Source: an uncultured Gammaproteobacteria bacterium (GTDB lineage Bacteria > Pseudomonadota > Gammaproteobacteria > Pseudomonadales > Pseudohongiellaceae). From it: a stretch of DNA of 64,000 bases. The stretch covers positions 18,727 through 82,726 of the forward strand of contig CAILUG010000041.1 of the NCBI GenBank assembly GCA_903837345.1, in the 5' to 3' direction. Below the pieces are notes generated by a model that was not told the DNA's origin, searched no databases, and was given only the letters and a program-made list of their open reading frames with translations. Numbering within the stretch: the stretch's first letter is position 1; every line of letters begins with the position of its first letter. A program made the translations under genes and the position numbers. Positions 45,288 to 54,941 of the stretch are shown here, in pieces.

Positions 45288-46136
45288 ATGCGAAAGTTCC
45301 TTGATATGCAATGCAGCTTTGGGTGGTCCATACGCCTGACCAGTGCTGTGCTACTGGCATTGATGCAACTGCCGGTGCAAGCCGCAACGCCAACGCAAGC
45401 GGCCACACCCGACTGGAGTGGTGTGTGGGCGATGCAAGGCGGCACCGTCTTCGATCTTGCCACCCAAACCGGCAAGGGTGGCACCACCACCCCCGGCGTG
45501 CGCGAACATCCGCCTTACAATAAAGAATATGAAGCGAAGTACCAGGCCAATCTGGCGCTGCGCGACCAGGGCATCCTGCCTGATCCCAATTCACTGTGCG
45601 GCATCCCCACCGGTTTTCCGCGCATTCTCAATTTGCCTGACGTGTACGAATTTGCAGTGACACCGCAACAAGTGTGGATCATCGCCGAGAATGGCCCCAA
45701 CGTGATGCGCATTTATACCGATGGCCGCCAACATCCGGCGCCGGCAGATCGCTGGCCCACGCATACCGGTGATTCCGTCGGCCACTGGGAAGGAGACACG
45801 CTGGTGTTTGACACCGTAAGCCTGCACAGCTCTGAAAATGGCAGAACCATGGTGGATCGCACCGGCTTGATGCTGAGTGATGCTGCGCATGTGGTTTCGC
45901 GCATGCACATCAACAAGGCCGGGCTGATGGAAGTGCAGATGACGTTGGAAGATGCCAAAGCGCTGACGGCGCCGTGGGTCGTTACCAAACAGTTCAAGCA
46001 GCAGGAAAAAGGCGCGCGGGTTTATGATTACGCCTGCAACGAAAACAACCGCAATCCGGTGGATCCCAAAACCGGCTGGACCTACACCATCGGCCCGGAT
46101 GGCCGCATCATCGATCAGCCGGCTGCGAAAAAATAA
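45288..46136 (+). CDS. Secreted GHWEGD-family protein, member 1
   Basis: The 282-residue protein has a signal peptide ending PVQAA. The mature part begins DWSGVWAMQGG and contains SVGHWEGDTLVFDTVSL plus two cysteines. This exported family is common next to oxidoreductases in Proteobacteria but has no established function. Related proteins lie at 53408, 57375 and 60803. The start is uncertain: ATG 45288 or 45306. An AHHS-type gene follows 28 bp downstream. Confidence 0.72.
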   Translation: MRKFLDMQCSFGWSIRLTSAVLLALMQLPVQAATPTQAATPDWSGVWAMQGGTVFDLATQTGKGGTTTPGVREHPPYNKEYEAKYQANLALRDQGILPDPNSLCGIPTGFPRILNLPDVYEFAVTPQQVWIIAENGPNVMRIYTDGRQHPAPADRWPTHTGDSVGHWEGDTLVFDTVSLHSSENGRTMVDRTGLMLSDAAHVVSRMHINKAGLMEVQMTLEDAKALTAPWVVTKQFKQQEKGARVYDYACNENNRNPVDPKTGWTYTIGPDGRIIDQPAAKK

Positions 46137-46164
46137 GCGTCACCCTTATCACGAGAACACGGTC

Positions 46165-46542
46165 ATGAAACATTTCTGCTCCACCTTGCTAACTGCATGT
46201 GCTCTGCTGCTGACGACCACTGTGGTGCTGGCGCATCATTCCGACGCCATGTTCGATCATGAACAGGTGCGCGAGCTGAGCGGCACCGTGAAAGAATTCC
46301 AGTTCACCAATCCGCACGCCTGGATACAGTTGAGCGTGACCGATGCCAAGGGCAAGGTGGTGGAGTGGAGTCTGGAGTGGGGCAGCCCGAACCAGCTGGG
46401 GCGTCAGGGCATTCGCCCTTCGACTTTCGCGCCTGGCACTGCTCTTACCATCAGGGCCAATCCGATGAAGGATGGCACGCCGGGCGGGGCTTTTATCGGC
46501 GCACGCTTTTCTGATGGCAAAACGATTGGCCGTTGGGATTGA
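46165..46542 (+). CDS. Secreted AHHS-type (DUF6152-like) protein, member 1
   Basis: The 125-residue protein has a signal peptide ending VLAHHSDAMFD, so the mature chain starts at or near Ala-His-His-Ser. It continues LSGTVKEFQFTNPHAWIQL, the family core. N-terminal histidines are suited to metal binding, which is inference. It is cotranscribed with the preceding GHWEGD gene. Paralogues are at 52934 and in the N-terminus of 57375. Confidence 0.78.
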   Translation: MKHFCSTLLTACALLLTTTVVLAHHSDAMFDHEQVRELSGTVKEFQFTNPHAWIQLSVTDAKGKVVEWSLEWGSPNQLGRQGIRPSTFAPGTALTIRANPMKDGTPGGAFIGARFSDGKTIGRWD

Positions 46543-46581
46543 GCAACGACCAAGCCTGCAGGCAACTCCAACGCCCACGGA

Positions 46582-47136
46582 TCACTCGAACAGGTTGGCG
46601 CTCTGCACCCGGCTGAGCCACTCGACAAGTCGCTCCATGTTGGCATCATCAGGCAATGTGGCGCCACGCTGACGCATCTCCAGAACCACTGTGCGCCAAC
46701 GATCGATGGGATGGCGTGACTCATAGACGCGATCAAGTTCGTGGCATTTGGTACATACCGCATCAAGCTCTTTCCGGCCTTCTACATCCGTCCAGTAGGT
46801 ATCAATTTCAGGTGGAATGTATTTGCGTGGAAACGGCGCACTTTTTGTCCCGAAGTTTTTTTCAAGATAGTCCAGCAACAGATTCTTGTCGGCGACTGAA
46901 AGTGTATTGACCTTCATGCCCTTGTGCTTGTCAGTCAGCAGCGCATCCCAGTTCTCGCGCGAGAATGCAAAGTAGGCATAGTCGTCTATGCCATGGCAAG
47001 ACACGCAATTTTTCAGGAGCACATTACGTAACGGACCGCCTGGCAAAGGCACAGATGGCCGTGCTGGCTTGCCGAGCTGCGCCTGTGCAGGCAGGGCGAC
47101 CAGCACGAACAGGCAAAAGAGGACTGACCGGATCAA
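46582..47136 (-). CDS. Dihaem cytochrome c-like protein
   Basis: The 184-residue exported protein has two heme sites, CVSCH and CTKCH, about 85 residues apart. The TTG at 47136 is chosen because GAGGAG lies six bases upstream and the signal peptide (SVLFCLFVLVALPAQAQ) follows directly. It is the last gene of the DUF1592-DUF1552 operon, ten bases after DUF1552. It probably accepts electrons from a periplasmic oxidation. Confidence 0.85.
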   Translation of the reverse strand: MIRSVLFCLFVLVALPAQAQLGKPARPSVPLPGGPLRNVLLKNCVSCHGIDDYAYFAFSRENWDALLTDKHKGMKVNTLSVADKNLLLDYLEKNFGTKSAPFPRKYIPPEIDTYWTDVEGRKELDAVCTKCHELDRVYESRHPIDRWRTVVLEMRQRGATLPDDANMERLVEWLSRVQSANLFE

Positions 47137-47146
47137 GACACGCTCC

Positions 47147-48487
47147 TCAGGCAATGTTCAACGGCTTGGTGCCGCCGTTGAAAGTCGGCACATTGATTCC
47201 GTACAAATTGAGAATGCTGAGCAGCATGTTGGAGGTACGCTCCGTATTGTCGTGATAGGAGATGTGACGGTTGCCGCGGAAGGTGCCGTCAATCCCGCCC
47301 GCCAGAATAACAGGCACTTTTTCATGGGCATGGCGATGTGAATTGCCCATGTTGCTGCCTTTGTAGATCAGCACATTGTCCAGTGCAGTACCTTCCACAT
47401 CATGGATCTTGCTGAGCTTGTCCATGAAATAGGCCAGGTTGGCCACATGGTAGCGGTTTACCTTGGCATAGTTGGCGATGTTCGCTGGTGTGTCGCCATG
47501 GTGCGAGGTGGCGTGCCAGCCTCCTGTGTAACCGGACTCCGGATGGGTGATGGACGACAGGTCGCGCCCCAACATGAAGGTGGCTGAACGGGTAATGTCG
47601 CCTTCGAAGGCCAGGGCGATCAAGTCATACATCAGTTTGAAGTGCACATCCTTGCTCTGCGGAATGCCAAAAGGAAAATCTTCGTTGGGTTCTGCCAGCG
47701 AGTTGTTCATCGCGATCTGGATACGGCGTTCGATTTCCCGGATATTTTCCAGATAGAGATTGAGTTTGTTCTGGTCTCCTGCCCCAAGCTGACGTTTGAA
47801 GGACGGCAGCTTGTCTGCCACTGAGTCGAGGATGCTGGCATTGAGCTGACGACCACGCTGTCTCTCCTCGGCGCTGGCACCATCACCCAACAAGCGCTCG
47901 AAGGCCACGCGGGGGTTGATCTCGGTGGGCAGTGGCTGCGTCGGGGAAGTCCAGGACATGGAATTGGTATAGGCGCAGCTGAAACCCCAGTTGCAATTGC
48001 CGTAATTGCCGGCATCCTCGACCCCCAGCTGGATGGAGCCGAGAATGGTGTCCTTGCCGTAGTGCCTTGCAATAACCTGGTCAATGGTTTCGCCCAGATA
48101 AGGACTGACTGCGTTGCGACGCGGACGCGCGCCGGACAGGAAAACCGCTCCACGCGCATGATTGCCGCCGGGTTCATCCTTGGTAGAAAACGCTTCCGGC
48201 ACATCAAGGCCGCTGATCAGCACCACGTTGTTGCGAAACTTTTCCAGCGGTTTGGTGATATAGGAAAACTCGAAATCGGCGCCTGTCTGCAACGGTGACC
48301 AGTAGCCGGGTGCAGCACCATGCGGATGCCACACACCAACAAAACGTTTGGGTCGCAAGACTGCTGCAGCCTTGGCAAGCGGGGTAAACGCAGGAATCAT
48401 TGCATCCAGCAGCGGCAGTGCCAGCGCGATTCCGGCGCCGCGCAGAAACTGGCGACGGGCGAGGGATTTCTTCGTGATGAATATCAT
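47147..48487 (-). CDS. DUF1552 Tat-exported protein
   Basis: The 446-residue protein starts with a twin-arginine signal (SLARRQFLRGAGIALALPLL). The mature domain shows DUF1552 patterns: KRFVGVWHPHGAAPGYWSP, NHARGAVFLSGARP, SIQLGVEDAG, YTGGWHATSHHGD. The fold resembles sulfatase or phosphatase-like proteins, but the function is not known. It follows the DUF1592 gene by 22 bp, a pairing conserved in Planctomycetes and some Proteobacteria. Confidence 0.9.
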   Translation of the reverse strand: MIFITKKSLARRQFLRGAGIALALPLLDAMIPAFTPLAKAAAVLRPKRFVGVWHPHGAAPGYWSPLQTGADFEFSYITKPLEKFRNNVVLISGLDVPEAFSTKDEPGGNHARGAVFLSGARPRRNAVSPYLGETIDQVIARHYGKDTILGSIQLGVEDAGNYGNCNWGFSCAYTNSMSWTSPTQPLPTEINPRVAFERLLGDGASAEERQRGRQLNASILDSVADKLPSFKRQLGAGDQNKLNLYLENIREIERRIQIAMNNSLAEPNEDFPFGIPQSKDVHFKLMYDLIALAFEGDITRSATFMLGRDLSSITHPESGYTGGWHATSHHGDTPANIANYAKVNRYHVANLAYFMDKLSKIHDVEGTALDNVLIYKGSNMGNSHRHAHEKVPVILAGGIDGTFRGNRHISYHDNTERTSNMLLSILNLYGINVPTFNGGTKPLNIA

Positions 48488-48509
48488 GATCCTTGTCCTC
48501 TTGTTGGTC

Positions 48510-50924
48510 TTATTGGTTGGTTGGCGCAGCCAGTGCCACAGTGGTCTGGGTCTGTGGCACTTCCTTTACCCGCATCAGGAAAGCAGGACTCTGGACTATG
48601 CCAAGCACGAGTTTTGAGAACCGGTATTTGTCAGCTGCCGTTTCATTGACAATCTTGCGCACCACCGGCATGTCAGAATATTCGACGCCCCTGCCAATGG
48701 CATAACTGAGCAATTTCTCCGTCATGAAACGTGCAAACTGTGGTGAATATTTCATGAGCGCATCACGCAGCTCCGTCACACCATTGATCTGACTGCCATC
48801 CCAGAGTTCTACCCTGGTATCGATTGGCACGGCCAGGCCATCGCCTTTGCGAGGGTGTCCCTCCGATGTGCGCCAGCTGCCGTCAGCATCGAAATTCTGC
48901 AGTGCAAACCCGATAGGGTCCATGATGCGATGGCAAGTGGCGCAGTTGGGGTTGGCGCGATGCCGTGTCATCTGGTCACGCAAGGTCTTGATCACAACCT
49001 CGCCACCGGTAGTCAACTCCAGTGCCGGCACATTCGGGGGCGGTTCCGGTGGCACTGTGCCCAGAATATTCTCGAGCACCCATACCCCGCGCTTGACCGG
49101 GGAGGTGCGGAAATTTTCAGTGAAAGTTATGGCAAGGAAGCTGCCCTTGCCGAGCAGACCCCGGCGGGCGTCGAACTCGGGTGTCAACTGCACGCGACGG
49201 AATTGCGAGCCATAAACGTTGGGGATGCCGTAATGCCTGGCCAGCCTTTCGTTGAGAAAGGTGTAGTTCGCATCCAGCAGATCCAGAATGCTGCGGTCTT
49301 CCCGGATGATGCTTTCGAAAAACAGCTCGGACTCACGCTTGAAGCTGCTGCGCAGTTCGTCATCCCAATTCGGAAAGTAGATACCGTCAGGTGAAGTCGT
49401 CGGCAGGTTGCGCAGGTAGAGGAACTGCTGGCCGAAGTTGCTGACCAATGAAGCGGATTTGGCATCATTGAGCATGCGCATGACCTGTGTCTTCAAATTG
49501 GCCGGTTCATGCAGCTTGCCGCTGGCAGCCACTGTCAGCAGCTCTTCGTCCGGAATGCTGCTCCACAGAAAAAAGGAAAGTCGCGAGGCCAGCTCCAGAT
49601 CAGAGATGCGGTAGGGCTTGCCGGCAGCAACATCATCCGGTTCACGCTCGACCCTGACCAGAAATTCCGGATCAGCCAGCAGCCTGTGCAGCGCCAGTTC
49701 AATGCCATCTTCGAACACGCCGCCTTTGCTGCCCTCACGAAAGAACCCCATCAGGACCTGCATGTCTTTGTCGTTGACCTGACGCCGGAAGGCTTTTTTG
49801 GCCAGCGGAGCCAGGATGGTACGTGCACAGGATTCAAATTTGTCGGTGGTGTCTGGATGGCACGTAAATACCAGCTGCATGCTTTTCGAATCAGTGGGGC
49901 GGGTAGCACTGAACGGGCCCAGTATTTTCAGCAGCCCCACCACCGGCGGGTACTGGATCTGCTCCATCGGTTCATTTTCAATCGATTTGCGGGCGTACTG
50001 TTTTACCATGTCGAGCGAGGGGCGATAGTTGGTGGCAACAAAAGTCGCTCCGACCAGATGGGTACCCGCCTTTACCGGCAAGGTCACTTCCAGCGCGCCA
50101 TCGCGATCGCCACCCATGCCGGTGTTGATGCCGACACCGGCATACTTGAATAAATGCATGCGCTCGCCATCAATGCTCAATTCAAGCGCTTCCCCCGGAA
50201 TGAAACTGCCAACGCCAAAGTTCTGGATGTGAAACGTGTACTTGCCATCCGCGAGAAAATTGTGTCGGATGGCCATGCCACCACGCGTTCCGAACGGCAT
50301 GCCGTCGAGCTGGTAGTTCTGCGAGGCATCCCCGGGTGCGATGTAGGAAACCTCAACAGGAGTATTCCAATAGCCGGCTGCCATGCGTGAGATGCGCGCC
50401 GCCGCCGTTGCATACGCTTCGAGCAGCGTAGGCGAAATAGTCAGTGATCCGGCAATATTGTCGAAACCGCGGGCGGAAGTATCTGCCGGCAACAACGTGC
50501 TGACATCCATTTCGAGGCCCAGCAGATCACGCACGACATTCGCGTATTCGGCGCGGTTGAGTCTGTGCAGCATGGTGGCACCGGGATTGGCAGGCGCAGC
50601 CTGATCAATCTGGTTTTCAAGCCATTGGGTCAGCTCTGAGTATTCAGCCCTGGAAGGGCGCGGCTTGCCCGGGGGAGGCATGACACCGGCACGCAGTCGT
50701 CGAATTGCCCGCTCCCAATCCTGGGCATGTGCAGGAACCGGCTCTCCGACAATGCTCTCCAGGTCGAGACTGCCGGAGTAATCGTCACGATTGTGGCATT
50801 CACCGCAATATTTGCCGACCAGAGCGGTTTTGTTTTCAGGCGGCTGTGCAAAGGCGCTGCCGGAAAAAAGGAAATAAAAAGGTAGTACACACAAAGTGAC
50901 GGGAACTATTCTTTTGGCAAACAT
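48510..50924 (-). CDS. DUF1587/1592/1588/1585 cytochrome-like protein
   Basis: The 804-residue exported protein has a planctomycete-type cytochrome domain at the N-terminus (VGKYCGECHNRDDYSG). It then shows MLHRLNRAEYANVVRDLLG (DUF1587), SRLSFFLWSSIPDEELL (DUF1592), FTENFRTSPVKRGVWVLENI (DUF1588) and NCATCHRIMDPIGFALQNFD with AIGRGVEYSDMPVV (DUF1585). Two CXXCH sites can bind heme. These multi-domain proteins are widespread with DUF1552 and have no proven function. Confidence 0.92.
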   Translation of the reverse strand: MFAKRIVPVTLCVLPFYFLFSGSAFAQPPENKTALVGKYCGECHNRDDYSGSLDLESIVGEPVPAHAQDWERAIRRLRAGVMPPPGKPRPSRAEYSELTQWLENQIDQAAPANPGATMLHRLNRAEYANVVRDLLGLEMDVSTLLPADTSARGFDNIAGSLTISPTLLEAYATAAARISRMAAGYWNTPVEVSYIAPGDASQNYQLDGMPFGTRGGMAIRHNFLADGKYTFHIQNFGVGSFIPGEALELSIDGERMHLFKYAGVGINTGMGGDRDGALEVTLPVKAGTHLVGATFVATNYRPSLDMVKQYARKSIENEPMEQIQYPPVVGLLKILGPFSATRPTDSKSMQLVFTCHPDTTDKFESCARTILAPLAKKAFRRQVNDKDMQVLMGFFREGSKGGVFEDGIELALHRLLADPEFLVRVEREPDDVAAGKPYRISDLELASRLSFFLWSSIPDEELLTVAASGKLHEPANLKTQVMRMLNDAKSASLVSNFGQQFLYLRNLPTTSPDGIYFPNWDDELRSSFKRESELFFESIIREDRSILDLLDANYTFLNERLARHYGIPNVYGSQFRRVQLTPEFDARRGLLGKGSFLAITFTENFRTSPVKRGVWVLENILGTVPPEPPPNVPALELTTGGEVVIKTLRDQMTRHRANPNCATCHRIMDPIGFALQNFDADGSWRTSEGHPRKGDGLAVPIDTRVELWDGSQINGVTELRDALMKYSPQFARFMTEKLLSYAIGRGVEYSDMPVVRKIVNETAADKYRFSKLVLGIVQSPAFLMRVKEVPQTQTTVALAAPTNQ

Positions 50925-51061
50925 TATGAACAGCCCCCGGAAGTTTTGGCGCGCTTTTCACTGGCTCAATCGATGATCTTCACTTATCAATGGGAAAAAC
51001 AAATGCTCCAATGAATCCTTGGTAAACTATGATTTCGGAAATAGGTTGTCAACACGGGAAT

Positions 51062-51073
51062 TCACACGTGTGA
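51062..51073. promoter_or_regulatory. Perfect 12-bp palindrome TCACACGTGTGA
   Basis: This symmetrical site lies in the 264-bp divergent region between the DUF1592 operon and the ankyrin gene. Its half-sites resemble GntR- or CRP-type operators. It is 116 bp from the ankyrin start and 138 bp from the DUF1592 start. Regulator unknown. Confidence 0.5.
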
Positions 51074-51188
51074 CCAGGGAAAAAGACCGATTGGTTCGGC
51101 ACTTGCGGCAGATTGTCTGTTATATACTTCTGACGCTCCGGTTTGCAAAGCCACCAACAATCCATTCTCTGCCCTGCAGGAGATAACA

Positions 51189-52916
51189 ATGAAAGCTGTC
51201 GCATCCCCTGTTGGGTCCCTGCTGCTTGCCATTGTCATCAGCCATGCGTCCGGCACCTTCGCCAGTGAAATCGCCGATGCCGCCAGGAACGGACAACTTG
51301 CTGAAGTGCGTGCGCTCATTGCTGCGAAAGCCAATGTCAATGAACCGGAAGTTGATGGTGCTACTGCATTGCTCTGGGCGGCCGAGCACGACGATTTGAT
51401 CATGGTGGAAACCTTGCTTGCTGCCGGTGCCGGGGCTGACGCCAAAAACCGGGTGGGCGCGACACCGATGCTGGCCGCCGCCACCAACGGCAATGCAGAA
51501 ATTCTGGCTGCGTTGCTCACTCATGGCGCCAATCCCAACGGCAAGGTCAGTGCAACAGGTGATACACCGCTGATGATCGCAGCCAAGACCGGCATCGTTG
51601 CTGCTGTCAAAGTACTGCTGGATCACGGCGCAGAGGTAAACGCCAGTGAAGACTGGGGTAAAACCACGCCATTGATGTGGGCAGTCACCGAAAACCATGT
51701 TGAGGTTGCCAAACTGCTGATCGAAAAAGGGGCCGACATCGAAGCCCGTTCGGTGTTTGTGCCCCCGGGTACCGGGCGCGGGTTCGAGGGAACCCTGCCG
51801 CGGCAGCGCAGACCGGAAGAAGTCGGCCCGGTCACCTTTGCCAGTGGTGAGATGACGGCGCTGCTCCTGGCCGCACGTGATGGCCAGCTGCGATCGGTGC
51901 AGATGCTGGTGGAAGCAGGAGCCAACATCAATGCCATTGCGGCAGACGGCAAGAACGGTCTTGGACTGGCGCTTTTCAACGGCAATTATGCGGTGGCTGA
52001 TTACCTGATCGACCACGGCACCGATGTCAATCAGGCCGATGCCCAGCATTTTTCCCCGCTGTTCTGGGCAGTCGACCGGCGCAATATGGAAACAGCCCCC
52101 AACTTTCCGTGGATTGTGACCGAGGACCCGCTGCCACTGATCAGGAAACTGCTGGAAAAAGGGGCCGATCCCAACTACCTCGTCAATAACACTCCCCGTG
52201 CACGCATGCGCGGCGGATCACCACGCATCGTTTTTGCCACTGCACTCATGCGCGCTGCTTTTTCAGCGGATATTGAACTCGTCCAACTCCTGCTCGATCA
52301 CGGTGCCGATCCCAACATCAAATCGCGCGACAACGAAACCACGCTGGCCGCAGCAGCCGGACTTGGCTGGGTGGGTGGTTTCCACAAGGATCGCTCGATC
52401 ACCGACCGCCTGAAAATCATCAAGATCATGGTCGCCAAGGGTGAAGATGTTAACTGGCAGGACAATTATGGCATCTCTCCACTGATGGCTGCGGCCAATC
52501 TGGGCGACTTGCCGATCATCCAGTACCTGATTGATCAGGGCGCAGATCTTGGCGCCTATGATCTTGGCAAGAAAAATGACGGACAGTTCGGCGCCAGCAT
52601 CGAACCCCTTATGCCTGTCGACTATGCAATCGGTGTCGGCACCTTCCGCCCCAACAACGCCATCGTCTTGAACGAACCGGCTGTGGAGTTAATGAGTGCT
52701 GCCATGAAAAAACGCGGCATTGCCCACACCACCTCGGAATGTACGCTGCGCGGTTTCACTTGCGCAGCCGTAAATATGGATCCTCGTGCTGCCACACCCA
52801 AAGTCATCCTGGAAGCCAGGCTTCGCCAAATCGGCCATCAGGTCGATGATGTGGCCAACTTTTCGGGGCTGGAAGTGAAGGATGAAAAAAAGCCGGTGAA
52901 ATCCCCCGGCAAATGA
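51189..52916 (+). CDS. Secreted ankyrin-repeat protein
   Basis: The 575-residue protein has a signal peptide (LLLAIVISHASGTFAS) and about ten ankyrin repeats, for example DAARNGQLAEVRALIAAKA, ALLTHGANPNGK, TPLMWAVTENHVEVAKLLI and LLEKGADPNYL. Ankyrins bind proteins, so a scaffold or inhibitor role in the periplasm is likely. It is divergent from DUF1592, a common arrangement. AGGAG precedes the ATG. Confidence 0.9.
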   Translation: MKAVASPVGSLLLAIVISHASGTFASEIADAARNGQLAEVRALIAAKANVNEPEVDGATALLWAAEHDDLIMVETLLAAGAGADAKNRVGATPMLAAATNGNAEILAALLTHGANPNGKVSATGDTPLMIAAKTGIVAAVKVLLDHGAEVNASEDWGKTTPLMWAVTENHVEVAKLLIEKGADIEARSVFVPPGTGRGFEGTLPRQRRPEEVGPVTFASGEMTALLLAARDGQLRSVQMLVEAGANINAIAADGKNGLGLALFNGNYAVADYLIDHGTDVNQADAQHFSPLFWAVDRRNMETAPNFPWIVTEDPLPLIRKLLEKGADPNYLVNNTPRARMRGGSPRIVFATALMRAAFSADIELVQLLLDHGADPNIKSRDNETTLAAAAGLGWVGGFHKDRSITDRLKIIKIMVAKGEDVNWQDNYGISPLMAAANLGDLPIIQYLIDQGADLGAYDLGKKNDGQFGASIEPLMPVDYAIGVGTFRPNNAIVLNEPAVELMSAAMKKRGIAHTTSECTLRGFTCAAVNMDPRAATPKVILEARLRQIGHQVDDVANFSGLEVKDEKKPVKSPGK

Positions 52917-52922
52917 AGCATC

Positions 52923-52942
52923 GGGGGTGTGAATCACCCCGG
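52923..52942. terminator. Hairpin between convergent genes
   Basis: GGGGTG at 52924-52929 pairs with CACCCC at 52935-52940 around a five-base loop. It sits between the ankyrin stop and the DUF6152-like stop (whose TGA it overlaps) and may terminate both. No clear T-run follows on either strand. Confidence 0.4.
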
Positions 52943-53347
52943 CCCGCTTGAGCCCGACAGCATTTGTTTGCCGGTAGTATCCAGCTTGATGGTCTTTGCA
53001 TTCGCCAAATTGCTGCCATCGCGGGCCAGACTGCCTTCCACCGTGATCACGTCATCGGTCTTGAGTGAGTCGCGTTTCCAGCCCAGCCGCAGCAGCGTAT
53101 TGGGAGCGCCCAGTTCCAGTGCCCAATTCACGATGGCGCCGGTCTTTTCATCGGCAACGTCGATGTAGATAAAGATGTGCGGATTGGTCCACTCAACCTT
53201 GGTGACTTTTCCTTTCAGGGTAACGGGTTTGGAGACATCATACTGGGCCGGGAACGAGTGATGCGCCTGCGCCGGCACCGCTGCAATGAACAGGGTTGCG
53301 ATCAGTGCAAGTGCAGACAATGCAGAAAGTCTGATGGTTTGTTTCAT
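52934..53347 (-). CDS. Secreted AHHS-type (DUF6152-like) protein, member 2
   Basis: The 137-residue protein has a signal peptide ending PAQAHHSFPAQYD and the family core VTLKGKVTKVEWTNPHIFIYIDV. The rest is beta-rich with ALELGAPNTLLRLGW. It follows a GHWEGD-family gene by 60 bp on the same strand, repeating the pairing at 45288-46542. Confidence 0.8.
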   Translation of the reverse strand: MKQTIRLSALSALALIATLFIAAVPAQAHHSFPAQYDVSKPVTLKGKVTKVEWTNPHIFIYIDVADEKTGAIVNWALELGAPNTLLRLGWKRDSLKTDDVITVEGSLARDGSNLANAKTIKLDTTGKQMLSGSSGPG

Positions 53348-53407
53348 GTGCTGTCCTCAGGTTGCAGGAATGGGTCAGGATCATGCGGCCCCATGCGGCG
53401 GGCGTAA

Positions 53408-54250
53408 TCAATTTTTCAGCTTCATGCGCTCGACGAATTGTTCATTCTCCAGACAGATTTCGTCGATCAACTCGGCATCGACCACAAGGCGCTGCCGCAG
53501 CTTCACGGTAAACGGTTTGGTATAAGCACCCGGATCATCGACGGTAACTTCTATATCCAGGTGCCCGTAATCCGGGCGCGAGATTGCTTCCCGCACTTTG
53601 CCTTTCTCGGTCAGCTCGCTGCCATCCCAATCAATCCAGGTGTCGTTGCGCACACCGATGGTATCCACCACCAGCGTATCGCCAACCCAATGCGCGGATG
53701 AGTAGCCCTGCCACGACGGCGAAGGATCGTCCGGCAGTGCGCGGGCGTCGGTGAATACCTGGCGGTAGCCCGCGTTCATTTCATTGAGCACCACCAGCAG
53801 ATCCGGGGTATGGATGAATTTGAGCATGTGCGGCAGCCCGTAGGCGCGCAGAAAGTTGTCGGGCAAACAGCGAATGTGCGGATCGTCGATGGCCAGATTG
53901 TCTTTGCGCTGCTTGACGAGCTTGGCCAGCCACGGCTGATACGGCAGCCCGCCGGGAAGATCAACTCCCAGGCTCTGCATCTGGCGTGAAGTGGGCAGCG
54001 TGTCGGCACTGCTGGGCGAATCGCCGCCCACGGGCGTGCGATCAGAGATCCAGATGCCGGAAAGGTCAGGCTTGCCAGCGGCCAGGCGCGGCGCAGGCGC
54101 TTTCATGTTGACCTTGCCCGCGACTCTTGGCACACCTTTGGTGGGGTTGTGCAGCCACTGGGCCGACAACTGGGTTGATGCCAGCAGTGAAATCAAAAAA
54201 ACGATGGGCACTGACCGGGCAAATACCAGACCAGGCTTGTTAGTTCGCAT
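53408..54250 (-). CDS. Secreted GHWEGD-family protein, member 2
   Basis: The 280-residue protein has a signal peptide (VPIVFLISLLASTQLSAQW), DLSGIWISDRTP at the mature N-terminus and SSAHWVGDTLVVDTIGV, a variant of the family motif with Ala for Gly and Val for Glu. DPHIRCLPDNFLRAYG holds a conserved-looking cysteine. The start is uncertain between ATG 54250 and 54286. It precedes DUF6152-like member 2. Confidence 0.75.
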   Translation of the reverse strand: MRTNKPGLVFARSVPIVFLISLLASTQLSAQWLHNPTKGVPRVAGKVNMKAPAPRLAAGKPDLSGIWISDRTPVGGDSPSSADTLPTSRQMQSLGVDLPGGLPYQPWLAKLVKQRKDNLAIDDPHIRCLPDNFLRAYGLPHMLKFIHTPDLLVVLNEMNAGYRQVFTDARALPDDPSPSWQGYSSAHWVGDTLVVDTIGVRNDTWIDWDGSELTEKGKVREAISRPDYGHLDIEVTVDDPGAYTKPFTVKLRQRLVVDAELIDEICLENEQFVERMKLKN

Positions 54251-54416
54251 ATTGGTTGTCCGCGTTTTTATAATTTTGTCGGCCATCTTCCAACAACAGT
54301 TTGATACTACTCCACACATCAAGCGAAGTCAGCGCAGTGGCAACATTTGTCTTGCCTTGGGAGAAGCGCCTTCGCTAGGCTAGCGCAAAACACAAGAACA
54401 GAACCTGGAGGGGAAC

Positions 54417-54917
54417 ATGTCCATGCCATCCTTGCGGCGCCGCCAAATGCTGCTCGCCATTTCCCAACTCGCACTTGTGGCCGCGCTGACGGCTTGCGGG
54501 AAGTCTGAACAGGCGGGCGCACCGGCCGTCACCGGTGACAGCGATCTCGAACTGCTGGCTTCGGTGAGCTACGACCTGTTTCCCTACCCCGGCCTGAAGG
54601 CCGACTTGTACGTGCAAGTCGGCGAGCACTTGCTCAAAGCCGGCAATCCTGTGATTACCGCAGGGTTGCAACAGCTGCGCAGCGCGGTCGGCAATATGCC
54701 GTGGAAACAGGTCGATGAAATGCATCGCATTGCCGTACTTACCCAATTGCAAACGTCTCCCTTCTTTGCCGCACTGCGCGCCTGCGCGCTGGAAGTGCTG
54801 TACCGCACGCCGGAAATGTTTGACCTGGTCGGTTACGGCGGCTCGGCGATAGAAAAGGGTGGCTATATCAACCGCGGCTTTGCCGACATCGACTGGTTGC
54901 CAGCATCAACAAAATAA
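54417..54917 (+). CDS. Gluconate 2-dehydrogenase subunit 3-like lipoprotein
   Basis: The 166-residue protein begins RRRQMLLAISQLALVAALTAC, a Tat-like signal with a lipobox Cys. The mature domain (LASVSYDLFPYPGL; FFAALRACALEVLYRTPEM; YINRGFADIDW) resembles the small subunit of FAD-dependent gluconate and fructose dehydrogenases. In those enzymes the Tat signal of this subunit carries the large flavoprotein across the membrane. It lies 24 bp before the GMC gene. Confidence 0.82.
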   Translation: MSMPSLRRRQMLLAISQLALVAALTACGKSEQAGAPAVTGDSDLELLASVSYDLFPYPGLKADLYVQVGEHLLKAGNPVITAGLQQLRSAVGNMPWKQVDEMHRIAVLTQLQTSPFFAALRACALEVLYRTPEMFDLVGYGGSAIEKGGYINRGFADIDWLPASTK

Positions 54918-54941
54918 AAACAAACAGCTCAGGGGAACAGC

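Noticed and set aside
52923..52942. Strong bidirectional terminator
   Set aside because: The hairpin is real, but neither side has a T-run, so it is kept only as a low-confidence feature.
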